Positions 49,615 through 61,100 of a stretch of DNA of 64,000 nucleotides are shown piece by piece. Position 1 is the stretch's first letter; the number at the start of each line of letters is the position of its first letter. This DNA comes from Anthracocystis setariae. Taxonomy: Eukaryota; Basidiomycota; Ustilaginomycetes; Ustilaginales; Ustilaginaceae. The stretch lies in NCBI GenBank assembly GCA_928724745.1, contig CAKMXJ010000001.1, forward strand, positions 372,001 through 436,000, in the 5' to 3' direction. The position numbers and the translations under genes are program-made. Below the pieces are notes generated by a model. The model saw nothing but the letters and a program-made list of their open reading frames with translations. It had not been told where the DNA came from and searched no databases.

Positions 49615-50748
49615 CGCTGTGTTGTCCGCGTTTGTTCTTCTCAAAATGCAACCGTGCGCATACGTTTTCGTTTAATGCCTATTTCCGGCCACCTACTCTA
49701 CACAGTGTTGTAGCTGCAAAGCAGACGATGCAGCAGCTGCGCTATGACCCTGGTCACCTGTTTGACGTGGACCACTTTCATCGGATGGCATTTGGCGTAG
49801 CTCGAGCTGATTATTGCTCAAGATACAGTACAAAAAGGGCACATGGCTGGACGGCGCACTTTGACCTTGATAGGCGTTTGCGAGCTTTCAAGCATGGGAC
49901 GTCTGGCGGCAAAGGACTGTAATCAATTTGCAGACATTGTTATGCTCTGCGATGCGCTCCCGTGCAGCAGAGAGCATGTCGAATCCGATCGGCAGGGAAC
50001 GTTTGTAATAGAGAGTGCGGGCGCTGCCGTCGGTGCGGTGACTGCGGCCCTGGTAAGTACAGTACTGTACAGTACAGTGTTGCAAAAAATGGGCATGGCG
50101 GACTTTGAGGGCCGGTGCTTTCAGAAAAGCGCTATCTGCTCGGCTTTCTCTTTCCGGTTGGTCAATCGCTTCACGGCTGCGTACCGCGTTCTTCTTCAAT
50201 GTCGAAGACGCCAACTCGTCGTTGCCAGCTTGGCGCGGAGATGGGTTGCAACACTTCTGCGCATGATACCGAGGGTCTCTCTCTCCCCATCACCGTCTGT
50301 GAGCTGTGCTCCGATTGGATTCAAACGGTGAGAGAGAAGAAATCCCATTATCCCTGAATGGAACAGAGAGCATACTGTAGTGATTCTGGCAGCAAGCACA
50401 ATCTCATGTTGAAAATATCGAAGAAAAGTAAGCCATGAAATCCAGACAAAATCGGGACGAAATCACCGATGCTCGAGGCAATGTTGATAGCTTCTTCCGA
50501 TACCCGAGACCGAACGCAAGGTAGCCGTGTGCACGTTCTTCTCGTTAGCTAGTATTGAGATTCACTGCCTTCGCCGCGAAATCGAGAAGCTCCAACCCTT
50601 TTCAACACTTCTCACACACATCCCTGGCGGCCGTCGCCTCACCACAGCGCACTCGTTCTCTGTCAGCTGCAACTCTGCAACTCGGCTGCTCGAACTAGGC
50701 ATAATGGACACCCGGCATTCATCGTCGTTGCCAACCTAAGCAGCGAAA
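48028..50748. other. Intergenic 2.7 kb between divergent genes, repeat-rich
   Basis: Shared upstream region of the GATA gene (left) and the PPR gene (right). Tandem AGAGAGC and AGATGAGC units lie at about 48886-48947, (AG)20 at 49569-49608, and TACAGTA/TACTGTA copies near 49392, 49489, 49823 and 50371. A dense cluster (TACAGTACTGTACAGTACAG) lies at about 50060-50080. No convincing gene or tRNA. Confidence 0.5.
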
Positions 50749-53652
50749 ATGCCGTCCTTCCTCTTGCAGCCGGCCTCGGCAGCACGGCTTTCCTCCTTGC
50801 TAGCCAAAAGGCTCCGAAATTCAGCGGCTAAACCAGATCCTATCGTATTGCGACGCACATCGACCGCCATCGAACATGCTCACCGAACACGGCGAAGCAA
50901 GCAAGGAACCGAAGACGCTCAAGACCAATCCATGCCATCATTCCGACCTGGCGAAGATGCCGCCTTCTCACACTTCTTCGACAAGCGTACACCACTCACG
51001 GCAACAGCGTCTCGATCAGGCAGAGTCAAATCATTAGAACAGGTTGCCTTGGATTTCCTTTGTGTTTTCAACACTCAGTTTCCCACCTCCAACGAAGTCA
51101 TCGAGGCATACCGTATTTTCGCTCGAGCTTATGAACGACATGTCACAGACGTCATGGGCTCAATCTCTCGCCCTGTGAAGCCTACTGATATCGGTCTCCC
51201 TGTACGCAAGCGCCATATTCAGAAAGCGGTTCAATGCCTCATAGGTCGTGCTAATCAAAAAGGGGCCATGGATCGAGAAAGCGTCGAAGCAAGTCAACAA
51301 ATGTTCCAAGACGTGACGGATCTATTCGGCTTCGGCATCGATGCAAGTGATCTACGTCGTCAGCTGCAGATCCACTGTCTGGCCAGGGACGAGAATCACG
51401 ATCCTCGCCGAGTGTTCAGGGAGCTGCGTGCAAGCTACCCTGACTGTGAGATAATCTTCGTCCACTGGAACTTGTTGATAACGTTCTATGCTGAGCGTCG
51501 AGAGTATCGTACAGCCTTAGAGATCTGGTACGAGATGCTCCAAGCAGGCGTGCAACCCGATGCTGCGCTTCGAAACACCATGATCCCAGTGCTTCTGAAG
51601 TTCAATGACATCGCCGTAGCCGAACTCGAGTTACGAAATCTAGCAAAGGCAAGCGACCATGTCGGCATCGACATGCTCACAGTCACCTTGGAAGCATTAT
51701 GCGGGCTCGTCACTGCAAGAGGTAAGGATGACCAGAAACTCATGGCGATGCTGTGCGCTTACGCCGGTGACCTTCGCAAGGCTGTGGACTCATGCCCACA
51801 TGGTGCAGGGAATACGGAAGCTTGGCATGCCCTTTTGCGCTACGAAGCGATCGCGGCTGGTCCCGCACACGCACTCGAGATGGCTAGATCTGTTCGAGAT
51901 TTGGTCCAGTTTGATCGAAATACTTTTTCTCTGCTTCTGCGTCTCCATGCCGACGAGCTCAACGACCTGCAAACCAGCGACGAAGCGCTCGAGCTTTTGG
52001 ATCGCATCGGTCCTGCCATCAGCTCCAAGTGTGCCATCCAGCCCCATGTCGAGTGCTACGACATACTCATGCTCAGCCTTCTGTATCAGGGCCTGGATAC
52101 ACCCTCAACACCACTCAAGTCGCAAGACTCTGCCTTACTCGAAAGCAACACCGAAACCTGGGCCGACATATCTGGCGACAACAAGCATTGGTCGCGTCCG
52201 CTGCCGACGCCCAATCAAATCCACGAGGCGCAATTGCTATATGATCACCTTCGGTCCATCGGCATTGCTCCGAGGTCGTCACTGTTGCAATCACTGCTCA
52301 CAGCCTACTGCGAAGCTTTCTTGCCCTCACTTCCTTCAGCCATGAAGCTGGTACAAGACTATCTGGACTATTACGGTCCAGCCGGTCGGTCCGCTCGCCA
52401 AAAAGCAAGCTCGACGAATGACAAAGCTCCTGCCATTCGCATTGACGCGATCGAGTGGGATGTGATTCGCCCTGTCCTAGACGCATGTGTCAAGCTTAAG
52501 GATATCTCATGTGCACGCAAGCTGCTTTCTCGTGTGCACGACACCGGCATGGCGATCTCTGCCGTCGACAAAGCCCGTCTGATGCGTCAACTCATCGGCA
52601 TCACCACCTCGTGGCCTGAGGTTTTCCAAATCTACTACAGCCTCGCTCGCTTTCCTTCGCCGCCGTCTTCGACCGGCTCGCAAAGCTGCGCAGGCGGCCT
52701 GGACTCAAGTGCATACATCGAACTGCTTGAAAGCATCAGCAAGCTTTCGTTTCAGGACCCGGATGCCAGAGGCGATGCAATTGTCCTTCAACCCGCCCCA
52801 CCCGAGGACTTGCTCAGCATCGTTGAGGACATGCGAGCGGCTGGTCATCGTCCCTCGTGCGGTGTCTACACGTCGCTGCTCGACTACTATGCCAAGTTCC
52901 CAACACCATGCTACGCGGGTGTCACGGCGACGCACGAGATGCTCAAGCGCGATGAAGAACTCGAGCCTGACTTGGAACTGATCAACACGCTGATGAATGC
53001 GTACAATTTCATCAATGAGCCAGCGATGGTGCTTGCCATGTGGGGCAGTTTGATTGCGCATCGGCAGGAGATCGACGGAGTGACGCTGTCGGTGCTCTTT
53101 GACACGGCGGGTCAACACGGATGGCTGTCGGCGGCTAGGAAGGCCCTGACGATGATCCGCAGGATCGAGGCTGAAGCCAGTAGCAACGGCATCCGTCGTA
53201 GATCGGCTATGACGAAAGGCGCTTGGGACTCTTGGCTGGAATGTCTTGCTCGTTGTGGTCGGCTGGAAGAAGCGATCGAGATTGCGTTCGGAGACATGAG
53301 AAAGACGCTGCTGCGCGAAGCTCTCGAAGCGGGAGAAGTTGATGTCAGTCAAGGTGCTTCAGTGGCGGAGCTGGTGTTTCGGTCCACTCAAGCGCCGATC
53401 AAGGACAAGGACGGCAAGGTGGTCGGTCCAGATGCTAAAACGATGGCGACTCTGCTAAAGTTTGCGGTCAAGGAACGATTCCGTCGACAGAGGCAAGCAG
53501 TGCCCTCGTTCATCTTCTCGTCGTCGGTGCCGTCGAAGACTGTGGAGGAAGGCATGTCGAACTGGCACCGGTTGCGAGCGCGGATTAGGGAGGAGTTTAG
53601 TTGGTTATATCCGTTTGTCAAGGCGATCGGTGAGGATCGGGATCAGGCGTAA
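50749..53652 (+). CDS. Mitochondrial PPR-like protein (967 aa)
   Basis: Intronless gene, start at the ATG in CGAAAATGCCG. The N terminus is Arg/Ser/Ala-rich without acidic residues (LSSLLAKRLRNSAAK), typical of a mitochondrial presequence. The body has degenerate pentatricopeptide-type helical pairs, clearest around residues 235-290 (NLLITFYAERREYRTALEIWYEML) and in the C-terminal third (TLMNAYNFINEPAMVLAMWGSL). PPR proteins bind mitochondrial RNA to act in processing, stability or translation; the target RNA is unknown. Its 3' end converges with the thioesterase gene, the stop codons being 36 bp apart. Confidence 0.8.
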   Translation: MPSFLLQPASAARLSSLLAKRLRNSAAKPDPIVLRRTSTAIEHAHRTRRSKQGTEDAQDQSMPSFRPGEDAAFSHFFDKRTPLTATASRSGRVKSLEQVALDFLCVFNTQFPTSNEVIEAYRIFARAYERHVTDVMGSISRPVKPTDIGLPVRKRHIQKAVQCLIGRANQKGAMDRESVEASQQMFQDVTDLFGFGIDASDLRRQLQIHCLARDENHDPRRVFRELRASYPDCEIIFVHWNLLITFYAERREYRTALEIWYEMLQAGVQPDAALRNTMIPVLLKFNDIAVAELELRNLAKASDHVGIDMLTVTLEALCGLVTARGKDDQKLMAMLCAYAGDLRKAVDSCPHGAGNTEAWHALLRYEAIAAGPAHALEMARSVRDLVQFDRNTFSLLLRLHADELNDLQTSDEALELLDRIGPAISSKCAIQPHVECYDILMLSLLYQGLDTPSTPLKSQDSALLESNTETWADISGDNKHWSRPLPTPNQIHEAQLLYDHLRSIGIAPRSSLLQSLLTAYCEAFLPSLPSAMKLVQDYLDYYGPAGRSARQKASSTNDKAPAIRIDAIEWDVIRPVLDACVKLKDISCARKLLSRVHDTGMAISAVDKARLMRQLIGITTSWPEVFQIYYSLARFPSPPSSTGSQSCAGGLDSSAYIELLESISKLSFQDPDARGDAIVLQPAPPEDLLSIVEDMRAAGHRPSCGVYTSLLDYYAKFPTPCYAGVTATHEMLKRDEELEPDLELINTLMNAYNFINEPAMVLAMWGSLIAHRQEIDGVTLSVLFDTAGQHGWLSAARKALTMIRRIEAEASSNGIRRRSAMTKGAWDSWLECLARCGRLEEAIEIAFGDMRKTLLREALEAGEVDVSQGASVAELVFRSTQAPIKDKDGKVVGPDAKTMATLLKFAVKERFRRQRQAVPSFIFSSSVPSKTVEEGMSNWHRLRARIREEFSWLYPFVKAIGEDRDQA

Positions 53653-53688
53653 CTGGTCGTGATGAATGAAATATAAGAACGTGTAGCA

Positions 53689-54412
53689 TTACAACTTTTG
53701 GTCAAAGTGACTGGCTCTGGCTTCTAGTGATTTCTTGATGTCGTCTGGGATGTCGCACTTTTTGAGCTTCGAGTAGTCGTAGGTGACGCAGTCCTGGGCG
53801 GAGACTGCTACGATGGCTTTCTGGGCGAGCGAGTATGCTGCGCCTCGAAGGATGAATCGGTCCTTTCCAAGGGGTAGTTGGCAGGCTTGACCGATGAGGA
53901 TCTATTTCAATGTCACAGGGTAGGAATGGGTGTAGTGGGTTAGTTTGCATCGGCTTTACTGTGGTTTTGATTGGGACGGTGGTCGGACTTACGGTGTCGG
54001 GGTAGACAACGGGTCTTCTGTATCTGACGTTGATTCCAGCGAGGATGAAGGATTGACCGGTACCTCTGAGAACCTCTTGTTTCCTCTGTTGTGAGAAGTG
54101 GTCATCCTTGGTGAGGGATTCGGCGAAGAACATCCTTGAGCTTTCGAACCACCTAACGTAATGGACATTGTTGACGTGTTGAAACTGATCATGGTCTCCC
54201 CAAACGACGCGTTGTTCCCACACCGTATCCGCATCATACCCAGCTGCCTTCAACGCCGCGATACCATCCACCACTTGCTGTTGTGTAAAGATCTTGGACG
54301 AAGCAGGTCGAACATCATCAACACCCGACCACCGAACAGTGGTCGAACTAAACGTCCGAAATCCAACCCATCCAACCGAACCTGCGCATAACGATCTTGT
54401 CAAAACAAACAT
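53689..54412 (-). CDS. Hotdog-fold thioesterase family protein, one intron (210 aa)
   Basis: Two exons: 54412-53993 and 53901-53689. The 91-nt intron (donor GTAAGT at 53992, acceptor ATAG ending at 53902) is in phase 0. Splicing continues the protein with ILIGQACQLPLGKDRF and ends at HFDQKL. Without splicing the frame reads into an unrelated Pro/Arg/Ser-rich tail. The 4HBT-type motif WGDHDQFQHVNN is at residues 71-82, with D73/D75/H79 in the catalytic helix. The Arg/Ser-rich N terminus may be a mitochondrial presequence. It probably hydrolyses an acyl-CoA thioester; the substrate is unknown. Confidence 0.85.
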
Positions 54413-55142
54413 GCTGAAACCGCACCACCCAACCCAACGATGCTAGCAACCAAGGTAAGCAAGGGAACAAGTGGTGGCAGGTGTCTTCGGCAAATACGGC
54501 TATAGGCAAGCGGAGAAAGCCGTCCGCAGATTCCCAACCAACCAATTCTCAGCGCACGGGGCAAAACCGTCGTCCAATTTCCCCGATTCAACCGCAAACC
54601 CGCCGCTTAAGAAAACTCCCCGAATCGCTCCTCTCTTTCTTCCCCCCCCCCTCTCAAATCACAGTCATTCAACTTCACACTTGGCACTCACCAGAACCAC
54701 GCTTCATGCGCTATACTCACATAGAGACTGTGTTGACTGATCGAAGAAGGCACAAGAGAAAAAGACATGACAAGACAAATAGAAGCCACCAAGCCAAGAT
54801 GAGTTAAAGAAGAACTCCACAGCCTGGACTGCAATCAGCTCTGACTGCGCTGGTGGTGGAAAGAACAGCGATACGCTAGGAGAGAGTGTGAGAAGGATGG
54901 GAAATGCGCAGAGAGAGAGGCTTGAAAGAATGCAGAATGATTGGAAAAAATGTGAAAGGCGTCTCTTCTCGTGCTTTCTGTTGCAGCTGCAACATGGAAC
55001 GGTCGAAGCTTGCGAAGCGTATCGCCATGTGAAGTAGGAAGGGTATAGACCAGTCCGGGGTTGTGCCGGAGGCGACTGGTGAGCGCAGGCTCCTTTTGGG
55101 GACGTTTCTAGCTGATAAGGGTGAGATCTTCCAAGTCGATGC
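54413..55142. other. Intergenic between thioesterase and G-beta gene
   Basis: 730 bp without a supported gene. It holds the thioesterase promoter and the 3' flank of the G-beta gene, with C- and T-rich runs near 54640-54660. Nothing else is seen. Confidence 0.4.
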
Positions 55143-56192
55143 TCAAGCCCAGATAAGCAAGCGCGAGTCCCAACTACCGGTGCAAAGCGCCATGCCGTCG
55201 GCGCTGACACCAAGACACGAGACGCGGTTCTCGTGCGCGGCAAGCACACCGACCCGTTCGCCCTTGAGAGTGTCCCAAACGTTGCAAGTGTAGTCATCGT
55301 AGCCGGCAAAGAGGATACGGCCCGAGACCGAGAAGCCAACCGAGGTGATACCGCATAGAATGTTGTCGTGCGTGTATGTACTGAGTTCGCGATCAGCCCT
55401 GAGATCAAACAGTCGGCACGAGGCGTCATCGGAACCAGTGGCAAAGGCATCACCGTTAGGGAAGAACTGGACGGCGTTGATGTCGCTCTCGTGACCAGCA
55501 AACGTCTGAACAGCCTTGCCGGATCGGATGTCCCAAACCTTGGCCATGGCATCACAGGCACCGGAAACGAAGACGTTGGGGTTGGGGCTGAGTGAAATGC
55601 TCATCACATCGCCAGTGTGGTCGTTGAACTCGGTGATGCGTGTGCCAGAGTCAATATCCCAGAGGATACAGGTCATGTCACCGGAAGAAGTGAGGATCTG
55701 CTGGTCATTGAGGAAACGACAGCAACTGAGGTAACCGGTATGGGCGGAAAGCTCCCTGCCCACCTTGATGTTGTTTGGGTCGCGGCCGCGAAGCGAGTAG
55801 ATGCTGCAAATGTTGTCGAGACCTCCGCAAGCGACCGAGTTAGCTGAAGGAGCGTAGGCACAGGTCATGACCCACGACGAACGGAGTGGGATGGCGTGGA
55901 CCTTGTTTGTGGTGTAAGCATCCCAGACGATGAGCTTGCCGTCTTGGGAAGCCGAGACGAGATGGCGCTTGTCGTTGGCCCAGTGCATGGCATAGATCTT
56001 GGCGAGATGGCCCTTGAGGGTCCTGCGCGGCTTCATGACAATCCTTGGAAGCGGCTCGATATCGTTGGCCATGGCCCGAAGGCTGGTATCCGCCATTTGA
56101 TCCTTCTTGGCCCGGATCTTTTCTTTGAGACCGTCAGCCTCACGACGGGCTGCGGCGATGCGCTCCTGCAGGTCGGCTCCTGGTGCAGACAT
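55143..56192 (-). CDS. bpp1: Heterotrimeric G-protein beta subunit (349 aa)
   Basis: Classic G-beta: an N-terminal helix for G-gamma binding ([23 protein letters not shown]), then seven WD40 blades from [14 protein letters not shown] to the closing [10 protein letters not shown]. Blade signatures such as [26 protein letters not shown] and CNVWDTLKG are visible. Length is typical of the family. In U. maydis the single G-beta, Bpp1, works with the Gpa3 alpha subunit in cAMP signalling that controls pheromone response and dimorphism; I assign the symbol on that resemblance. It faces the 1683-aa gene across a repeat-rich 1.9-kb region. No intron in the coding sequence. Confidence 0.93.
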   Translation of the reverse strand: MSAPGADLQERIAAARREADGLKEKIRAKKDQMADTSLRAMANDIEPLPRIVMKPRRTLKGHLAKIYAMHWANDKRHLVSASQDGKLIVWDAYTTNKVHAIPLRSSWVMTCAYAPSANSVACGGLDNICSIYSLRGRDPNNIKVGRELSAHTGYLSCCRFLNDQQILTSSGDMTCILWDIDSGTRITEFNDHTGDVMSISLSPNPNVFVSGACDAMAKVWDIRSGKAVQTFAGHESDINAVQFFPNGDAFATGSDDASCRLFDLRADRELSTYTHDNILCGITSVGFSVSGRILFAGYDDYTCNVWDTLKGERVGVLAAHENRVSCLGVSADGMALCTGSWDSRLLIWA

Positions 56193-58109
56193 GTTGAGAA
56201 CTTGCTATGCGGCGTTTGCAGAGAAAGAGGTGGAAGCAAAGGATGCAGGAGGAGAAGAGGAGAGAAAGGATGGATGCGGAGGATGGCCGGGTGGTCTAGG
56301 ATGATGGATGACAGGCGGGCAACAGGCGAATTAAGATGATGGTACGCTCGTATTGCGTTGTTGGCTTTGGTTTGCGGAGGCTGGCGGACGGACACGGAGA
56401 TGCGAAGTGAAGATTGACGTGGTGGGTGATCAAATTGAAATCGGTGATCGAAAGAGCGGAATGAAAGAAAGCGGAGGCGGGAACGAGAGATGGATATGGA
56501 ACGCAGCTAGAGTGAGCAACCGAGCTCGGACTGATCTCGGCGGTTCCGGATGAGGAGGACGACGGAAGGGCAAGAGTCGGAAAGGGAAAGGATCACGTCG
56601 ACCACTGGCCGATGCGATGCGGATGGGAGGATTGGTGGTAGACGGAAGGGACCCGAGTCGAGATGATGGGGTAACAACAAGGTTTGATGAAGAGCGATGC
56701 GATAGCAAAGGGGACGCGGAGCAACGAGCAGCAAAAAGCGGCAGCAGCAGTCGGAGCAGGAAGCAGGAGCAGGAGCAGTGCCAGTGCGGATGAGGCAGGA
56801 ATGTGGGCCGACTCTAAGAGTGAGCGAGCGGGTGCGGGCGTCAAGTCGAATTGAGTCGGGAGAGCCCAAGATGGGTAGACCATAAAAAAAAAAAAAAAAA
56901 AAAAAAAAAGAAAAAGAAAAAAGAAGGCGCAGTAAAAGGGAGGGCGCCAAGCTGAGTGAGGCAGCAGACAAGGGAGGCCTGAGCCGAAATTGGCTGCAGC
57001 ATGGGCCAACAACGCCTAGGCTCCACAGGGCAGGTGTGCGTGTGTGTGTGTGTGTGCGCGCGCACGCACTCACTGCTGTTGGCCGACGCTGCCCATTTGC
57101 GAAGGATTCGTCGAGGGGCGGTCTGCTGCTGCTGCTGCTGCTGCTGCTGCCGTCTGGCCCATTTTGCATCTCAGCGCCAAATTATGACTTTTTTTTAGAG
57201 CTGCACACGCCGCGGCACCGCAATGCACAGAACTGCACGTTGCATCCTGCTCTTGCCCCAACCCCAGTACAGTTAGCACAATACAGCACAGCACAGCACA
57301 GAACAGAACAGAACAGAACAGAACAGTGTCCACAGAGCATACGGAAACTTAACTAACAATGACCCTGCTTGTGTAGCTCTTTCAAGAAATTGGGCTGCAC
57401 TGTACTTTACTGTACTGTACAGTACAGTACAGTATCGACAGGGGTGCATGGCTTGTGCGGTGGAGGCACAGTTCGTTCCCCTTTTGCCTCGGAAGCACCC
57501 GCTGTATTGAAAGAGGAGCATTTGTAGTCGAATGAATTTCCAAAAGCGAAGAAAAGAAGGGCAACCGCATTTTTCTTCAGCTGGAATCCCAGCGATCTCA
57601 ACGCCAATAGCCAATCGCAAATCGGGAGGTTGTGCGCATTGTTGTTAAGACGATCGTCCGATTTGCAATGCTTTCTGGTCAAGTGTGTGCCAAGTCGAGT
57701 GTGGAGTTGGCTGAGGCGCAATGCAACAATTCCGGCATAGTCCATCAAACATCGCGCTCGACTATCCTCCTCCATCTCCATCTCCATCTCCATCTCCATC
57801 TCCATCTCCATCTCCATCTCCATCTCCATCTCCATCTCCTCCTCTCCCCATTCCCATGCAGTCATTTGCCCTCATTCCATTGAGCGGGTGACGTCCTATC
57901 AGTACAGCTTCGAAGCTCAGCTCATCTTAAGTTGTCGCAAGACACCCTCAGCAATCTTCTTCGTTCAACAACCATGAACTGAGATCCGCGCGTCGACATT
58001 GTAGCGCTCGCAATAACGTCCGTCGTCTAGTCGCCAGATCGATCAAGAGCCACGTGCAACGCGCTCCGAGTCGCCTCAAACACAACCGTCAGTGATTGCA
58101 CAAGGCGCT
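56193..58109. other. Intergenic 1.9 kb: divergent promoters packed with simple repeats
   Basis: Shared upstream region of bpp1 and the 1683-aa gene. Simple repeats in order: A26 (56884-56909), (TG)n near 57034-57056, (CTG)9 (57123-57149), ACAGA units near 57298-57327, a GTACAGTACAGTAC cluster near 57405-57434, and CCATCT hexamers at 57772-57838. The hexamers end about 270 bp before the ATG and may be transcribed. No gene supported. Confidence 0.55.
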
Positions 58110-61100
58110 ATGGTTCCTCCCACTGGCCCGTACGGCCACTCTCCGAGCCTTCATCAACGTCCACAGTACGTACCGTCTTCGGCAGTCGACGACGCTGCTG
58201 TCAGGACTACCTCCATTACGTCTCGCTCAAAGCAGTCTCAAAATGCTCGTACTCCTTCAGCATCATCGCTGCTGAGCACCCCGCTCTCGGCAAAGGCTCA
58301 AGCAAAGCATGCTACCATCGGCACGGCTGCATCTCGACTCTCACACACCTCTCCATCAGCTTATGACCGCTTCGATGAGGTGTCTTGGATCGTCGACCTC
58401 AGCTCACGTATCGGCAACGCACTGCAATCTCCGGCATACGATACCACACAAAGAGAGCTGCTTAGCACCTCAGCAACACCATCTCGTTCTTCATCTACAT
58501 CGCAAGCCCACCTCCGAGCTCGCACCCGTGTTCGCTTACCAAGACCCAGTAGAGAGTTCAGAGAACTTCAGCAGAAACTACAGCTCCAGCATGGCTCTCC
58601 ATCGGTATCATCAGCTGCTGATGTCAGCGCTGATTTCACTGTATCAACCCAGGCTCACGGTGACCACTCGGCTATACAATGGGCACAAAACGCTCAGGAC
58701 GATTTCGAGCGTCGGCGTGCAGAGTTGCAGCAATCCCGTCAAGCAGCTGTAAACCACCTCGGCGCCGATCGACAAGCTGTCCACAACAGCGCTGACGACA
58801 TGGCTGCTAATCCAGCAGTCGAACGAAGCTTGCTTGCCGCCAAGTCTCTCCAAGAGCTTATGCGTAGCGGTGGCATCCAACCTGAGATCGGCGACCAAGA
58901 GCCTGGCTTTGATGATCTCCTGGCTAATGCCGAGCCGCTACCTGGTGCAAGTGCGCACTTGGGTCCGTCATCGCTCTTTGAAGCCAACCGAGCCGCCGAT
59001 GGCTCCCTCGACATCGAATCTATTCTCAAACAGCGGGCGCAAATGGCGGCAGTAGAGGATGAGCAGCCGGCTGGTCCTTCAGGTTCGAAACAAAACATGT
59101 TGGACATCTCTCAGCCTACTGCCAAGCCTGCCAAGAGACCTGTTATCGAGGTTCTGGGCGCAGGCGATGACGAAACGGTCCCGACAACCTTCAGGTCTTC
59201 CGTCGATGACGAATACGAAATCCAGGCTACACGAGCTCCAGACAAGGACACTGATACGTCTCGAGAAAGTTCATCGGCATCCTCCAGCAGCGAACCAGAA
59301 GAATCGAGCGAAGCAGACTCAGCTTCTGACTCTGACATCGACGCAGACTCGGATCGGGAACAGCGCACTGTGCCCCAACCAATGGACCAGATCGCCATCG
59401 TCGATGGGGCATTCAGAATCATTCCAGCTTACACTGCTGCAAATCTGCAGCAACATCATCAGCAAAACGAGAGCTTTGAAGAGGACTCGGAGGAGGATGC
59501 AGGCGAAGAAGAAGACGAAGATGAGCTCAGCTTGTCCCACGATGAGGAAGACGAGCACATGGAAACCGGCGCCGATCCGAACGACCATCAAAAGCGCCAC
59601 CATAGTCATTCCCTGGGTGCTAGCACTCGCGACCTCGATGGTCCAACTGGTGACGCCGATGAACCTATCGTCCTTTCCGATTCTGACGAGGATGAATCGG
59701 CGGCGCAGCAGGAGCGCACAAGCGATGAAGATGAAGACGATGAGGATGGAGAAGATAAAGAGGATGACGAGGACGATGAAGATGAAGAGAATGACGAAAT
59801 GGATCTAGAAGTTCAAGGTGGGCTGGCTGACAATTCTGAGGACGAAAGCGACAATGTCGAGCGCAGGCAGGAAGCCGTCGACGCCGACGAGCAGGAGCCA
59901 CCTCAAATGCCTGCGGCAGCCCAGCAGATCCAGCCTCTCTTGCACGTCGCAGACCAGGTGCAATTTAACGTCTTTCAAGGTGAAAGCGAAGGCGATGGAG
60001 TCCCTGACAGTGAGGTAGAGCCGGAAGAGCTGGACGAAGACCTGCGTTGGTCAGACATCGAAACCGCTCAAGCCGCTGATGAAGACTCCCATTCTTCTTC
60101 ACAAGAATTAGCACCTAGCGATGCCGCCTTCCGCGCAATGCATGGCTCCCAGTCCATGCCCGGTTTCGTGGCAGCATCTCAACTGCTTGCCAATATCCAG
60201 GCTGCTGCAGTCAATGCAAGTGCCTCAGCAGCTGATCAAGTCAATAGTGAGACCGAAGAAAGTGTCCAGCCAATCGACCCACGATTGCTGGCAAGCGTAA
60301 TTGACGTTGACCCAAACCTCGATCAATCGGGTGCACCGGGCGCGGCATCTACTTCGGCGGATGATCTGCAGCTACCTGAGCCTGAACTGTCAGCCTCTCA
60401 GCAAGAGTTCGACATTTTTGACGCTTACACTCGACAGGAAGGCACAGGAAGCCAAGGTGAGGAGAACACATCATTGCAAGCCAGAGCAGAAGAAGATATA
60501 GGATCTCAGGTCAACGGCAGCGGCGCAGCTGTGCGCAGCACGATTGTCGACAATAATCAAGACTCGCCAAAGCGTGACGAGCTCGAGAACGAGACCCTCG
60601 ATCAGGAAGTCACCCGCACAGTATCTCCCGGGGCAGACCAGGCAATTGTTGTGATCGAAAGTTCACAGGACAAAGGCGGAACTCAAGGCGGCGACGACGA
60701 AGACAACGACGACGAATACGCGCAGACAGAGTCCATCAAGCCCGTCTTGGTGCGCATCGAGAGCACTGATGTCCTAGAAGCCGATGTCGAAGACAACAGC
60801 GAGGATGATGCTGCAAACGAGAAGTTGGTCGCTGAATCAGTCAACGTCCCATCAGCCCCTGTCAGTCCCTCCCCTTCTTTCGCCAAGCCGGAAGAGGTTA
60901 CAGTTGGAGTTGACAACGACAAGGACGATGCCGAAGCTGCTGGCGAGCAGCCTGCTGCCGATCACGCTGCGCAGCCAAATGCGATCGCCCCTGCGGTCGA
61001 GGATGAAGGGGTCTTGAGCAGGGATCTTGCTGATCGAGATACCTCCGTCGAGCCTCAAGATATGTCTCTGAAATCACAGCCTTCAGACAAGGACTCAGGA

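Noticed and set aside
49843..50331. 162-codon frame between the GATA and PPR genes
   Set aside because: No domain and no conservation signal that I can see, and it overlaps a TACAGTA cluster.
56507..57169. 220-codon frame on the minus strand upstream of bpp1
   Set aside because: It is driven by simple repeats (poly-A, CTG, TG) and is rich in Phe/Ser/Leu/Arg runs.
58092..58109. Upstream start of the 1683-aa protein
   Set aside because: The codon is GTG; the first ATG in frame is at 58110.
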